Shown in pieces: positions 1-7,870 of a stretch of 64,000 nt of DNA. The DNA comes from Ruegeria sp. THAF57 (lineage in GTDB: Bacteria > Pseudomonadota > Alphaproteobacteria > Rhodobacterales > Rhodobacteraceae): the NCBI RefSeq assembly GCF_903914075.1, contig NZ_CAIWNQ010000002.1:124001-188000 (forward strand). Reading direction: 5' to 3'. The notes under the pieces are model-generated. The model had not been told where the DNA came from, did no database searches, and saw only the letters and a list, made by a program, of their open reading frames with translations. Positions within the stretch are counted from its first letter, which is position 1. Each line of letters starts with the position of its first letter. Position numbers and translations under genes: made by a program.

Positions 1-746
1 GCTCGGCGCTGTTTGGCGCGATGTGGGCTGCAATTCCGGCCTATCTGCAGGCAAAGCGTGGAAGCCATATCGTGATCACCACGATCATGTTTAATTTCAT
101 CGCCGCCGCGTTTCTGAACTATATGCTGGTCAACGTGATGCGTCCGCAGGGCTCGCAAGATCCCGCGACGGCACGCTTCCCCGAAACTGTGCATCTGCCG
201 ACTTTCCAGTCGATGTTCTCGACCGCCGAGAATGCCCTGTTCCGCGGAGCGCCTGCGAATATCTCGTTCTTTGTGGCTTTGCTGGCCTGTGTCGTGGTCT
301 GGGCACTGATCTGGCGCACTCGGCTGGGGTACGAAATCCGCGCCTACGGCCATTCCGAAACCGGTGCCGTCTATGCCGGAATTTCACCCGTGCGTATCAC
401 CATCATCGCGATGCTGATTTCGGGCGCGCTGGCCGGCATGATGGCCATCAACAACGTAATGGGCGAGGCCGAACGTCTGGTTCTGAACTCGACCGAGGGC
501 GCAGGCTTCATCGGGATCGCTGTGGCCCTGATGGGTCGATCTCATCCGTTTGGCGTGTTCCTTGCTGCGCTCCTGTTCGGCTTTCTGTATCAGGGCGGCG
601 CGGAACTGGCGTTGTGGACCTCGATCCCGCGCGAGCTGATTGTTGTTATCCAGGCCCTTGTGATCCTGTTCACCGGAGCACTGGACAACATGGTTCGGAT
701 GCCGCTTGAAAAGCTGTTCCTCAGCCTGCGGAAAGGAGCGCAGTGA
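1..746 (+). CDS. ABC transporter permease, nucleoside/BMP type (5' end outside window)
   Basis: This is the C-terminal part of a polytopic permease of the RbsC/BPL_transp_2 type, the inner-membrane channel subunit of a nucleoside- or simple-sugar-like uptake ABC transporter. The reading frame is open to the left edge, so the true start lies outside the window; about 247 residues are visible. Several hydrophobic helices are seen, together with the loop GHSETGAVYAGI followed by a glycine-rich helix, which is the usual site of contact with the ATPase in this family. The stop codon overlaps the start of the second permease (TGATG), so the two are translationally coupled. The ATPase and substrate-binding genes would be expected to the left. 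The substrate cannot be read from the sequence. Confidence 0.85.
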   Translation, partial: SALFGAMWAAIPAYLQAKRGSHIVITTIMFNFIAAAFLNYMLVNVMRPQGSQDPATARFPETVHLPTFQSMFSTAENALFRGAPANISFFVALLACVVVWALIWRTRLGYEIRAYGHSETGAVYAGISPVRITIIAMLISGALAGMMAINNVMGEAERLVLNSTEGAGFIGIAVALMGRSHPFGVFLAALLFGFLYQGGAELALWTSIPRELIVVIQALVILFTGALDNMVRMPLEKLFLSLRKGAQ

Positions 747-1714
747 TGGAGTTCTTCGTAACGCTCATCCAGGTCCTCGATTCCACCATCCGTCTGGCGA
801 CGCCCTTGCTGCTGGCATGTCTGGCAGGGCTTTATTCCGAGCGGGCGGGTATTTTTGACATCGGTCTGGAAGGCAAGATGCTGATGGCGGCCTTCTTCTC
901 GGCTGCTGTGGCTGCTGTGACCGGTTCGGTCTGGCTGGGCCTTCTGGCAGGTATCGGGGCTTCGCTGATCCTGTCGGCGCTGCACGGCGTGGCATCTATC
1001 ACGTTCCGGGGCAATCAGCTTATTTCGGGGGTCGCCATCAACTTTCTGGCGTCGGGGCTGACTGTCCTGATCGCCCAAAGCTGGTTTCAGCAGGGCGGCC
1101 GCACCCCGTCGCTGTTTGGCGGCGGCCGTTTTGAGCCGATCAATTTCCCCTTCGCAGACGCCCTGAGCGGCGTTCCCATTATCGGACCTATCTATTCCGA
1201 ATTGCTGTCGGGGCACTCAATTCTTGTCTACGTCGCATTCCTGATGGTCCCTGCAACGTGGTGGATTCTGTATCGCACCCGATTTGGCCTCCGCCTGCGT
1301 GCTGTGGGCGAAAACCCTGCAGCGGTGGATACGGCCGGCGTTTCCGTTGTTGGCCTTCGATTCGCAGCCGTCGCGATCTGCGGCGTCTTGTGTGGTATTG
1401 CCGGAGCGTATCTGGCCACCGCCCTGCAGGCCGGGTTCGTCAAAGAGATGACAGCCGGGCGCGGCTTTATCGCACTGGCTGCGTTGATCTTTGCAAAATG
1501 GCGCCCGTGGCACGCGATGTGGGCCTGCCTGTTGTTCGGCCTGCTGCAGGCCGTGGCGTTGAGGTTCCAGAATATCGACCTTGGCGGAGTTGTCATTCCT
1601 GTGCAGGTCATGGACGCCCTGCCCTATATCCTGACCGTGGTCATTCTGGCCGGGTTTGTGGGCAAAGCAATCCCACCGCGCGCAGGTGGCGAGCCTTATG
1701 TGAAAGAGCGCTGA
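746..1714 (+). CDS. ABC transporter permease, second nucleoside/BMP-type subunit
   Basis: This is the second permease of the same transporter, about 322 residues and very hydrophobic, forming the partner half of a heterodimeric channel. The N-terminal region contains the motif SERAGIFDIGLEGKML, typical of the NupQ/YufQ-like permease family. The ATG at 746 is preferred over the in-frame GTG at 743, because GGAG at 735-738 is well spaced for it and the ATG overlaps the preceding stop. The closest known role is nucleoside or purine uptake together with a BmpA-like lipoprotein, but that partner is outside the window. No further transport gene follows, so this is probably the last gene of the operon. 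Confidence 0.85.
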   Translation: MEFFVTLIQVLDSTIRLATPLLLACLAGLYSERAGIFDIGLEGKMLMAAFFSAAVAAVTGSVWLGLLAGIGASLILSALHGVASITFRGNQLISGVAINFLASGLTVLIAQSWFQQGGRTPSLFGGGRFEPINFPFADALSGVPIIGPIYSELLSGHSILVYVAFLMVPATWWILYRTRFGLRLRAVGENPAAVDTAGVSVVGLRFAAVAICGVLCGIAGAYLATALQAGFVKEMTAGRGFIALAALIFAKWRPWHAMWACLLFGLLQAVALRFQNIDLGGVVIPVQVMDALPYILTVVILAGFVGKAIPPRAGGEPYVKER

Positions 1715-1756
1715 TAAGTCCAGATATGGACATGTTTCAGTCCTGTTCGCTGCAGA

Positions 1757-1786
1757 GCGGCATGCAGAGTTGATTTTGCATGCCGC
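1757..1786 (+). terminator. Hairpin after the ABC permeases (possible terminator)
   Basis: A perfect 10-bp inverted repeat, GCGGCATGCA (1757-1766) and TGCATGCCGC (1777-1786), lies 43 nt after the permease stop with a 10-nt loop. There is no T tract behind it, so it would be a weak or Rho-assisted terminator. The rest of the 338-bp gap (1715-2052) shows short open frames with no recognisable protein and no clear promoter or ribosome binding site. Confidence 0.45.
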
Positions 1787-2052
1787 AAAGGTTCTAAAGA
1801 GGTATGCGCGTGTTTCCTGTGATATCCGGCCTCGAACAAAGACCCACCGGGGATCCGGGCGCACTGGAACACAATTGGGAAGCGGCGGTATCGCAATTTC
1901 CTTTGCTCAACCCCGGTGTTTTGATCGGACGGATCACAGCCGGGTCGCCAAGCTTTTTCACTGCCTCTGAACGCGTTAATGCGCAACCACGTCACTTATT
2001 GCCGGACCGTGTCGCAGCCTGCGATGCATCCAGCCTCAACCGTTAAATAGTC

Positions 2053-2973
2053 ATGCAGATATATCTACCAATCGCCGAAGTCTCTGTGAACGCCTTTCTG
2101 TTGCTAGGGCTGGGCGGGATGGTTGGCATCTTGTCGGGCATGTTTGGTGTCGGCGGCGGCTTTCTGATGACGCCGCTGTTGTTCTTTATCGGAATTCCCC
2201 CGGCCGTGGCCGTGGCGACCGAAGCCAACCAGATCGTCGCCTCTTCGTTTTCCGGCGTTCTGGCGCATTTCCGACGACGAACTGTGGACTTCAAAATGGG
2301 CACGGTCCTTCTGACAGGGGGGTTGATCGGTGCGGCGCTTGGGGTGGTCGTCTTTAACTATCTCAAAAGTCTGGGCCAGGTCGATCTGCTGGTGACGCTG
2401 TGCTATGTCGTCTTTCTTGGGGTCGTCGGCAGCCTGATGTTCGTCGAGAGCCTGAACGCATTGCGCAAATCAAAGAAGGGCGGCGGTGCCCCAGCCCCCC
2501 GGCGGCAGCGCGGTTGGGTTCACGCGATGCCGTTCAAGATGCGGTTCCGCACCTCGGGCCTGTATATCTCGGTCATCCCGCCCATGCTGGTCGGCCTGTG
2601 CGTCGGTGTTCTGTCTGCAATCATGGGTGTCGGCGGCGGATTTATCATGGTGCCCGCGATGATCTATCTGCTGGGGATGCCTACAAAGGTCGTTGTTGGA
2701 ACGTCGCTGTTCCAGATCATCTTTGTGACCGGCTTTACCACAATGCTACATGCGACCACCAACTATACGGTGGATATCGTACTGGCCGTCCTGCTTTTGG
2801 TCGGCGGGGTTGTCGGTGCGCAGATCGGAACAGTGATCGGATCACGGATGCCTGCGGAACAGTTGCGCGTGCTTCTGGCGGCGCTGGTTCTGGTTGTTTG
2901 CGGCAAACTGGCCCTGGATTTGCTGATCGAACCTTCCGAGCTTTATTCGCTTGGCACGGAAGGGGGGCATTGA
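2053..2973 (+). CDS. TauE/SafE family sulfite/sulfonate exporter-like permease
   Basis: This is a 306-residue inner-membrane protein of the TauE/SafE (DUF81) family, whose characterised members export sulfite, sulfoacetate or related anions. The family's internal duplication is visible: FGVGGGF at residues 31-37 and MGVGGGF starting at residue 191, each at the beginning of a helical half. No strong ribosome binding site precedes the ATG at 2053, so the start is chosen because it gives the normal family N-terminus. The next gene begins 2 nt after its stop and encodes a TIGR02186 protein, the usual genomic partner of this subgroup. The substrate is unknown. Confidence 0.88.
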   Translation: MQIYLPIAEVSVNAFLLLGLGGMVGILSGMFGVGGGFLMTPLLFFIGIPPAVAVATEANQIVASSFSGVLAHFRRRTVDFKMGTVLLTGGLIGAALGVVVFNYLKSLGQVDLLVTLCYVVFLGVVGSLMFVESLNALRKSKKGGGAPAPRRQRGWVHAMPFKMRFRTSGLYISVIPPMLVGLCVGVLSAIMGVGGGFIMVPAMIYLLGMPTKVVVGTSLFQIIFVTGFTTMLHATTNYTVDIVLAVLLLVGGVVGAQIGTVIGSRMPAEQLRVLLAALVLVVCGKLALDLLIEPSELYSLGTEGGH

Positions 2974-2975
2974 TC

Positions 2976-3743
2976 ATGCTGAAACGGCTGATCCTGCTTT
3001 TTGCGTTATGCGTCACCCCTGCACTTGCCGAGGATGAGCAGGTCGTGCTTGGCCTAAGTCATGACCGCGTGGCCATCACTGCCACATTTGATGGTTCCGA
3101 AATCCTGATCTTTGGCGCGGTCAAACGTGAAACTCCCATCCCCTCGGGCCCGCCGCTGGAGGTCATTGTGGCCGTTGCTGGCCCCTCGAGCCCTGTCATG
3201 GTCAGACGCAAGGAACGCAAGCTGGGAATTTGGGTAAATACCGACAGCGTTCTGGTTGACCTCGCGCCCAGCTTCTATGCCGTTGCCACCAGTGCGCCGC
3301 TGGATGACATTCTATCGGATACCGAGGATCTGCGATACAGAATTTCAATTGAACGCGCCATCCGGTCCGTTGGTGCAGCGATGCATATCCGAAGCGCACA
3401 GGACTTTGCCGATGCCGTCGTCCGCATCCGCGAAGATGAAGGGCTTTACTCGATCCGCGAAGACACAGTGGCCGTGGACGAGCAAACCCTGTTTCGAACT
3501 TCGATCGCAATGCCCGCCGACCTGACCGAAGGCGACTATACCGCGCGAATTTTCCTTACCCGTGACGGCCGCGTGATTTCTCAGTTCGAAACGACGATCG
3601 ACGTTCGCAAAGTCGGTCTGGAGCGGTTCCTTTACAACATGTCCCGCCAGCAACCGGTCTGGTACGGGCTGATGTCTCTGGTGATTGCCATTGCTGCGGG
3701 CTGGGGCGCGTCCACCGCTTTCCGTTTGCTGCGCGAGAACTAA
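2976..3743 (+). CDS. TIGR02186 family protein (exporter-associated, secreted and membrane-anchored)
   Basis: This is a 255-residue protein with a clear signal peptide (cleavage after about residue 18, ...PALA) and one C-terminal transmembrane helix (about residues 232-248). The periplasmic part should therefore be anchored by its C-terminus. It matches my recollection of TIGR02186, an uncharacterised alphaproteobacterial family found next to TauE-like permeases. The ATG at 2976 is preceded by GGAAGGGGGG (2958-2967); the same frame is open for about 575 nt upstream, but that stretch only shadows the exporter gene. Tight spacing suggests it is an accessory subunit or regulator of the exporter. 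Its molecular function is not known. Confidence 0.82.
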   Translation: MLKRLILLFALCVTPALAEDEQVVLGLSHDRVAITATFDGSEILIFGAVKRETPIPSGPPLEVIVAVAGPSSPVMVRRKERKLGIWVNTDSVLVDLAPSFYAVATSAPLDDILSDTEDLRYRISIERAIRSVGAAMHIRSAQDFADAVVRIREDEGLYSIREDTVAVDEQTLFRTSIAMPADLTEGDYTARIFLTRDGRVISQFETTIDVRKVGLERFLYNMSRQQPVWYGLMSLVIAIAAGWGASTAFRLLREN

Positions 3744-3746
3744 AGG

Positions 3747-4475
3747 TTACCCGCGACCGATATAGGGCATGGTTGTCGCCATCACGGTCATGAACTGCAC
3801 ATTGGCCTCAGCCGGCAAGGACGCCATGTGAAGCACGGACCGGGCCGCATCCTCAACTGCCATGGTTGGGTCGGGCTGCTCGCCCGCCGCGATCGCATTG
3901 TCGACCAATCCCTGAACCATCTGCGTCCGCGCGTTGCCGATATCAATCTGGCCGCAGGCAATCCCGAAGTCGCGCCCATCCAAAGACAGGCTGCGGGTCA
4001 AACCGGTGATTGCATGTTTCGTCGCTGAATAGTGGACCGAGTTCGGGCGCGGCACATGCGCTGCAATCGAACCGTTATTGATGATCCGGCCACCCTGCGG
4101 GGTTTGGTGCCGCATGATCCGAAACGCCTCGCGCGCAGACAGGAACATCCCATTCAGGTTGACGTTGACGCTTTGGTACCAATCTTCCAGCGCGATTTCG
4201 TCAATCGTTCCGCCGGGTGCAAAAATTCCCGCGTTGTTGAACAGCACATCCAATCGTCCGGCTTTGTCCAGAAAGCGGTTGAACGCGCCCGAAACCGCCT
4301 CGGGCTCGGTCACATCCGCCGGCAAGGGAACAGCGTTAGATCGGCCATTGGCCATCGTCGCCAAAGTATCCGCGCTGCGCGCCAAAAGCCCAACGGTCCA
4401 CCCCTCATCCAGAAATAGCTCGGCCGTCGCGCGACCGATACCTGCGCTGGCCCCTGTGACGATGATGGTCTTCAT
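3747..4475 (-). CDS. Short-chain dehydrogenase/reductase (SDR)
   Basis: This is a classical SDR of 242 residues with a Rossmann fold. It carries the nucleotide-binding motif TGASAGIG at residues 7-14, NNAG at 80-83, and the catalytic set N106, S136, Y149 and K153 (YSATK). It should be an NAD(P)-dependent cytosolic oxidoreductase acting on an alcohol or ketone that cannot be predicted. Its start overlaps the stop of the upstream helicase gene by 4 nt (ATGA), so the two are co-translated, although no functional link between them is evident. It ends 3 nt from the convergent TIGR02186 gene. Confidence 0.88.
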   Translation of the reverse strand: MKTIIVTGASAGIGRATAELFLDEGWTVGLLARSADTLATMANGRSNAVPLPADVTEPEAVSGAFNRFLDKAGRLDVLFNNAGIFAPGGTIDEIALEDWYQSVNVNLNGMFLSAREAFRIMRHQTPQGGRIINNGSIAAHVPRPNSVHYSATKHAITGLTRSLSLDGRDFGIACGQIDIGNARTQMVQGLVDNAIAAGEQPDPTMAVEDAARSVLHMASLPAEANVQFMTVMATTMPYIGRG

Positions 4476-6004
4476 GTGTCTTCCGCCTCCAATGTCAGCG
4501 AGGCCGCCGGAACTGCGCGTAGATCATCCACACGCAATGGATGCGAGGGTTTCGCCAACCGGTTGCGCACCACCCAGATCAATCTCTCTTGCGCGCGGGT
4601 GATGGCCACATAGGCCAACCGCTTCCACAACGGCTGCCCGGCCTCTGTCCGGCCCATCCGGGCGGCTGCATATATGTCCGGGGCAAAGACCTGAACCGTG
4701 TCCCATTGCGATCCCTGCGCCTTATGGATCGTCACAGCGGCCCCATGCAGAAAGGTTGCGCCCATTCGCGCGGCATAGGGGATAAAGGGCTCTTCCTCAT
4801 CCGGCATCTCAATTTTAACAATCGACGCAGCGCTGACCTGCGGGTCTTCGGCCCCCATGACGTGCAACCGGGAAAACCCCGGTTTACGCCCCGGCCCCAG
4901 ATAGATGACCTGCGCACCCTTGATCAGCCCGCGCGCCTCAAGGTCCAGACGCTTTTTGCGATGTTTCAAGGGCAACTCAATCCCGTCGCAGATCAACGGC
5001 TCACCCTCCAACAACTCGGTGTCGGGGGCGCCGTGGACGTGCCGGAACGCCTGAATCAGACGGATACGCGTCGCATTGCGCCAGACCAGAACGGGGCTGC
5101 GAGCCATCAGATCAACTTCGACTCTTTGCCCCCAGACAACACGCTCATCCTTTTGGGCGGTCTGTTCGACCAGCCGTTCGAAATCTTCAAAACCCATCTG
5201 CGGGTCTGCCAGCGCATGAGCGAGGTCCAGAATAGGGTTATCCGCAGTCTGTCTGTGAACCCGGTGCAAAATCTGTTTTCGCGGCTCGGGCAGCGCATCA
5301 AACACCATGCTGCCGGATTGATTGACCGGGGCCAACTGAGCGGGATCACCAAACAGTAAAAGTGTTGGAAAAATCTCTTGCAGGTCCTCGAACTGGCGAT
5401 CATCCAACATCGAGGCCTCGTCCACGAACCCGATATCAAGAGGTTCATCCCGACGTTTCCAGCCCGTTATGAAATCGGACCCGCGCAACCCTGCGGCCGC
5501 CAAAGCGCCGGGAATGGATTTGTTGTTCTGATAAAACGCAGCCGCGCGGTCCAGCGCTTCGTCCGTCAGCCCTTCGATCTCGGGGCGTTCATCATTGCCT
5601 GCCAGCCATTCGGCGATGCGTTCGTATTCCGGATCATATACCGGCGTATAGAGGATACGATGGATCGTCGTCGCGGGCACCCCGCGCAGGCGCAACACAC
5701 TTGCTGCCTTGTTGGTCGGCGCAAGGATGGCCAAGCTGCGCTTTTCGCGGGCCTTGCGGCTTTCGAAATCGCCCGAGACAACCTGAACGCCCGTTTCTGC
5801 AAGGGCCTTGTAAAGTTCGGCCAGCAATAGGGTCTTCCCGGAACCCGCCTTACCGATAACCGCCATGACACCGGATTTTCCGTTGCCGGGAAGCTTTAGC
5901 AGGGCGTCGTCATCCAAATCAACTCCGGCGGATTTGAGCATCTCGGCGATGCTGTCATAGGCGGCGGCCTGATCGTCAGAGAAGGTCACGGGGGGCAAAG
6001 ACAT
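4472..6004 (-). CDS. RecD-like ATP-dependent DNA helicase / AAA ATPase
   Basis: This is a 510-residue superfamily 1 helicase-like ATPase related to RecD, of the stand-alone type without RecB and RecC. Walker A is GKAGSGKT at residues 51-58. A Walker B-like FVDEASMLDD lies in the middle. The C-terminal part has the motif V/VI region with TIHKAQGSQWDTV and VAITRAQERL, as in UvrD/RecD-type helicases. It probably acts on DNA ends or replication intermediates. It lies 61 bp downstream of luxI on the same strand. A stable hairpin directly abuts the start codon and would enclose the AGGG that could serve as ribosome binding site, so expression may be translationally damped. Confidence 0.85.
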   Translation of the reverse strand: MSLPPVTFSDDQAAAYDSIAEMLKSAGVDLDDDALLKLPGNGKSGVMAVIGKAGSGKTLLLAELYKALAETGVQVVSGDFESRKAREKRSLAILAPTNKAASVLRLRGVPATTIHRILYTPVYDPEYERIAEWLAGNDERPEIEGLTDEALDRAAAFYQNNKSIPGALAAAGLRGSDFITGWKRRDEPLDIGFVDEASMLDDRQFEDLQEIFPTLLLFGDPAQLAPVNQSGSMVFDALPEPRKQILHRVHRQTADNPILDLAHALADPQMGFEDFERLVEQTAQKDERVVWGQRVEVDLMARSPVLVWRNATRIRLIQAFRHVHGAPDTELLEGEPLICDGIELPLKHRKKRLDLEARGLIKGAQVIYLGPGRKPGFSRLHVMGAEDPQVSAASIVKIEMPDEEEPFIPYAARMGATFLHGAAVTIHKAQGSQWDTVQVFAPDIYAAARMGRTEAGQPLWKRLAYVAITRAQERLIWVVRNRLAKPSHPLRVDDLRAVPAASLTLEAEDT

Positions 6005-6028
6005 GGCGCGACCCTACAGGGCCGCGCC
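6005..6028 (-). promoter_or_regulatory. Hairpin abutting the RecD-like gene start
   Basis: On the minus strand the arms GGCGCG and CGCGCC (6023-6028 and 6005-6010) enclose a second paired set, CCCT and AGGG, leaving a 2-nt loop. The last base of the hairpin touches the ATG at 6004. It has no T tract, so a role in translation or mRNA stability between luxI and the helicase is as likely as termination. Confidence 0.45.
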
Positions 6029-6065
6029 AGCTATCACCAGATACGGAATTACGTTTTCGCGCGCT

Positions 6066-6704
6066 TCAGGCGGACAAGGCAAATCGGTGTTGCCGCCCGG
6101 TCCCGAACGCGGTCTTGAACCACAGCCGGGACAATTCGCGCGGGATACCCGCGCGCTCTGCAACCCGATAACAGTCTTCAGCCGAATAGGGCCAAAACCC
6201 GACGGAAATCTGGTCACGGCCTTTACCTTCGGAGCCCAGAACGATCGGCGACGACCCAATAAGGCGATAGATCCGAATCATCCGCGCATCAAAAACACCC
6301 GCAATATGGGTCAGGCCGAACCCTTCCATAATTTCACCCCCACTCAACATGATTGCCCCGGCGGTATGAGGGCTAGCGGTGCGGGACAGGCAAAAGCGGG
6401 TCACTTCCCAGATCAGGGGGCTATTGATCGGTTCACCCCCTGTCAGATGCCCGAAGACCTCATTCACCATAACCCGGCCCGTTGTCGGCAAGACCCGCAT
6501 GGATCCGCCGTGATTGCCGTCCTCTTCCTCCCAGATGACATAAAGCGGGTTCAGATCGTCGTATTGATCCCGCTCCTCTCCGTTTTCATTGACGTGAACA
6601 TCCCAGCCCAACCGGGTTTTGAACTGATCCGCGCGATCATGGAACATCCCGGCGGCCAGTTTCGGAAACTTATGCAATTCATCCGCGAACAAATAACGCA
6701 ACAT
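6066..6704 (-). CDS. luxI: Acyl-homoserine-lactone synthase (LuxI family)
   Basis: This 212-residue protein makes an N-acyl-homoserine lactone from S-adenosylmethionine and an acyl carrier protein thioester. The invariant LuxI residues are present at the canonical numbering: R24, F28, W34, D46, D49, R70 and F84, with E100 and R103 in WEVTRF. The ribosome binding site AGGGG is close before the ATG at 6704. It follows the luxR-type gene with an 83-bp gap that contains a perfect CtrA box, so it may have its own promoter as well as read-through. The acyl chain length cannot be predicted. The local names for such genes differ between roseobacters (raiI, ssaI, luxI1). Confidence 0.93.
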   Translation of the reverse strand: MLRYLFADELHKFPKLAAGMFHDRADQFKTRLGWDVHVNENGEERDQYDDLNPLYVIWEEEDGNHGGSMRVLPTTGRVMVNEVFGHLTGGEPINSPLIWEVTRFCLSRTASPHTAGAIMLSGGEIMEGFGLTHIAGVFDARMIRIYRLIGSSPIVLGSEGKGRDQISVGFWPYSAEDCYRVAERAGIPRELSRLWFKTAFGTGRQHRFALSA

Positions 6705-6786
6705 GACTTTTTCCCCTTGTCGTCCTGTGCAGGAACGAAGGGGCTACAAAGCCGTAGTTAATTTCCCGTTCGAGGAGCGTCCGACC

Positions 6787-6802
6787 GTTAAACCACTATT
6801 AA
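6787..6802 (-). promoter_or_regulatory. CtrA-type box between luxR and luxI
   Basis: Read on the minus strand this is TTAA-TAGTGGT-TTAAC, an exact match to the CtrA full-site consensus TTAA-N7-TTAAC. It overlaps the last codons and the stop of the luxR-type gene and lies 83-98 nt upstream of the luxI ATG. The match is seen directly; binding by CtrA is inferred from the consensus known in Caulobacter and Rhodobacterales. Confidence 0.6.
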
Positions 6803-7507
6803 TCCTCGGCTTAGCGCCGTTGCGATGGCGTGGGTTGTGTTCTGCGCCCCAAGCTTGGCCCGGGCGCTTTCGATATAAACACGCAGCGTATGCTCTGAGA
6901 TTGACAGGGAATGGGCCACCTGCGCCCGATTATAGCCCAGCGCCAGCAAGGTCATGGCATCCACTTCTCGTGGAGACAGCCCGCGTGTCGCGTCCGGCTG
7001 CCTGTCACTTTCAAACTCCAGCGCCTTGCGGTTGAAAAAATGCGCAATCAGGATCAACTCGCGCCCATGGGTTTCCATGAAGCCTTTCCAGGTGTCATCG
7101 TCACATGAGTGATTTACCGTAAACAACGCGAATTGCCCGTTCGGGCCACGGATCGGGATCGAATAGCCCTGATTACCTACCCCGTGTTCCAGTGCATCTT
7201 TATAGAAGTTCTTTGCGACCTTTCCCGACCAATCCAATGTCTTCCAGTCAACAGGATGGAATCTTTGGAAACACCCCAAAATCACAGGGTCAATTCGGTG
7301 GTAGTTTTTCTCTCGGTATCTTTCGGCCCACCGATCAGGATACGTCGTATAACCGTATTGATCACCGGCCCCGTCAACCCAATGGTAAATGATATGTTCG
7401 ATCTGCAGCCTGTCGCGAAGACGAACGGCGACGTCGCCAAGTTCGTCAAGCGTGCTGGTGTTTTCCAAGTCCTCCAGAACTTGACTCAAATCGAGTTGTA
7501 TTCCCAT
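6788..7507 (-). CDS. luxR: LuxR-family autoinducer-binding transcriptional regulator
   Basis: This is a quorum-sensing regulator of 239 residues when started at the ATG at 7507; an upstream ATG at 7528 is possible and neither has a strong ribosome binding site. The N-terminal autoinducer-binding domain (about residues 15-160) has the conserved W60, Y64, D73 and W88, matching TraR W57, Y61, D70 and W85. The C-terminal GerE-type helix-turn-helix spans about residues 175-235, with LSPRE and TLRVYIESARAKL. It is paired with the downstream luxI. Its 5' end overlaps a 72-codon ORF by 62 nt, so its translation is probably coupled to that ORF. Confidence 0.9.
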   Translation of the reverse strand: MGIQLDLSQVLEDLENTSTLDELGDVAVRLRDRLQIEHIIYHWVDGAGDQYGYTTYPDRWAERYREKNYHRIDPVILGCFQRFHPVDWKTLDWSGKVAKNFYKDALEHGVGNQGYSIPIRGPNGQFALFTVNHSCDDDTWKGFMETHGRELILIAHFFNRKALEFESDRQPDATRGLSPREVDAMTLLALGYNRAQVAHSLSISEHTLRVYIESARAKLGAQNTTHAIATALSRGLIVV

Positions 7508-7664
7508 CCGCGGGTGCCCGTGCCTCATTGCTCGCGGACGCAATCTCGGCTGCGGCGATCAGTTTGGTGTCATCCAACTGTTCGGCAAGCGCGGTCAGAC
7601 CGTTCTCAACCGCAAAGGCGTTGAGGTCCGACAGAACGTCCAGTATCCACTCATTTCTCGCCAT
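7446..7664 (-). CDS. Small uncharacterised protein overlapping the luxR start
   Basis: This is a 72-codon ORF starting MARNEWILDVLSDLNAFA, with an amphipathic, acidic N-terminal half (about residues 1-45) and a low-complexity hydrophilic tail. A GGAG lies about 11 nt before its ATG at 7664. It is the first frame after the CtrA box upstream and runs 62 nt into the luxR gene in another frame. The N-terminal half looks like a genuine protein and resembles small proteins I recall beside luxR genes in Rhodobacterales; the tail is read from sequence that also encodes LuxR. The function is unknown. It could be a leader for coupled translation or a small antagonist of LuxR. Confidence 0.6.
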   Translation of the reverse strand: MARNEWILDVLSDLNAFAVENGLTALAEQLDDTKLIAAAEIASASNEARAPADGNTTRFESSSGGLGKHQHA

Positions 7665-7683
7665 CTAGGGTCGCTCCGAAAGG

Positions 7684-7700
7684 GTTAACGAAGGGTTAAC
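7684..7700 (-). promoter_or_regulatory. CtrA-type box upstream of the luxR unit
   Basis: The direct repeat AAGGGTTAAC occurs at 7680-7689 and 7691-7700 with an 11-bp period. Together the copies form TTAA-N7-TTAAC on both strands (7685-7700 on plus, 7684-7699 on minus). The box lies 20-36 bp upstream of the 72-codon ORF that starts the luxR unit. This is an exact consensus match; function is inferred. Confidence 0.6.
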
Positions 7701-7810
7701 ACAACTATAGCATGCGGGATGTTTTTTGCCCTATTCACCGGTTTCTACTCCCCCAAAATAGGGGGCAGCGCTTCGGTAACTTATTGAAACAAAAAGATAT
7801 GGATGAAATA

Positions 7811-7847
7811 GAAAACGCCCGCGAACCGAAACAACGATTCGCGGGCG
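7811..7847 (-). terminator. Rho-independent terminator of ccr
   Basis: The arms CGCCCGCGAA (7816-7825) and TTCGCGGGCG (7838-7847) pair perfectly around a 12-nt loop. On the minus strand they are followed by TTTTCTATTT. It lies 23 nt after the ccr stop codon. Confidence 0.85.
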
Positions 7848-7870
7848 AAACTGTTTAGGATTCAGCCGGT

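Noticed and set aside
1804..2046. An 80-codon frame between the ABC permeases and TauE
   Set aside because: It has no ribosome binding site, no domain and no codon pattern; the gap is treated as non-coding.
2400..2975. The 575-nt upstream extension of the TIGR02186 frame
   Set aside because: It overlaps the TauE gene and is arginine-rich noise; the signal peptide at the ATG at 2976 fixes the real start.
6719..6739. A lux-box-like dyad (CCTG-TG-CAGG) just before luxI
   Set aside because: The arms are too short and the spacer too small for a lux box, and it overlaps the leader near the ribosome binding site; it is left unassigned.
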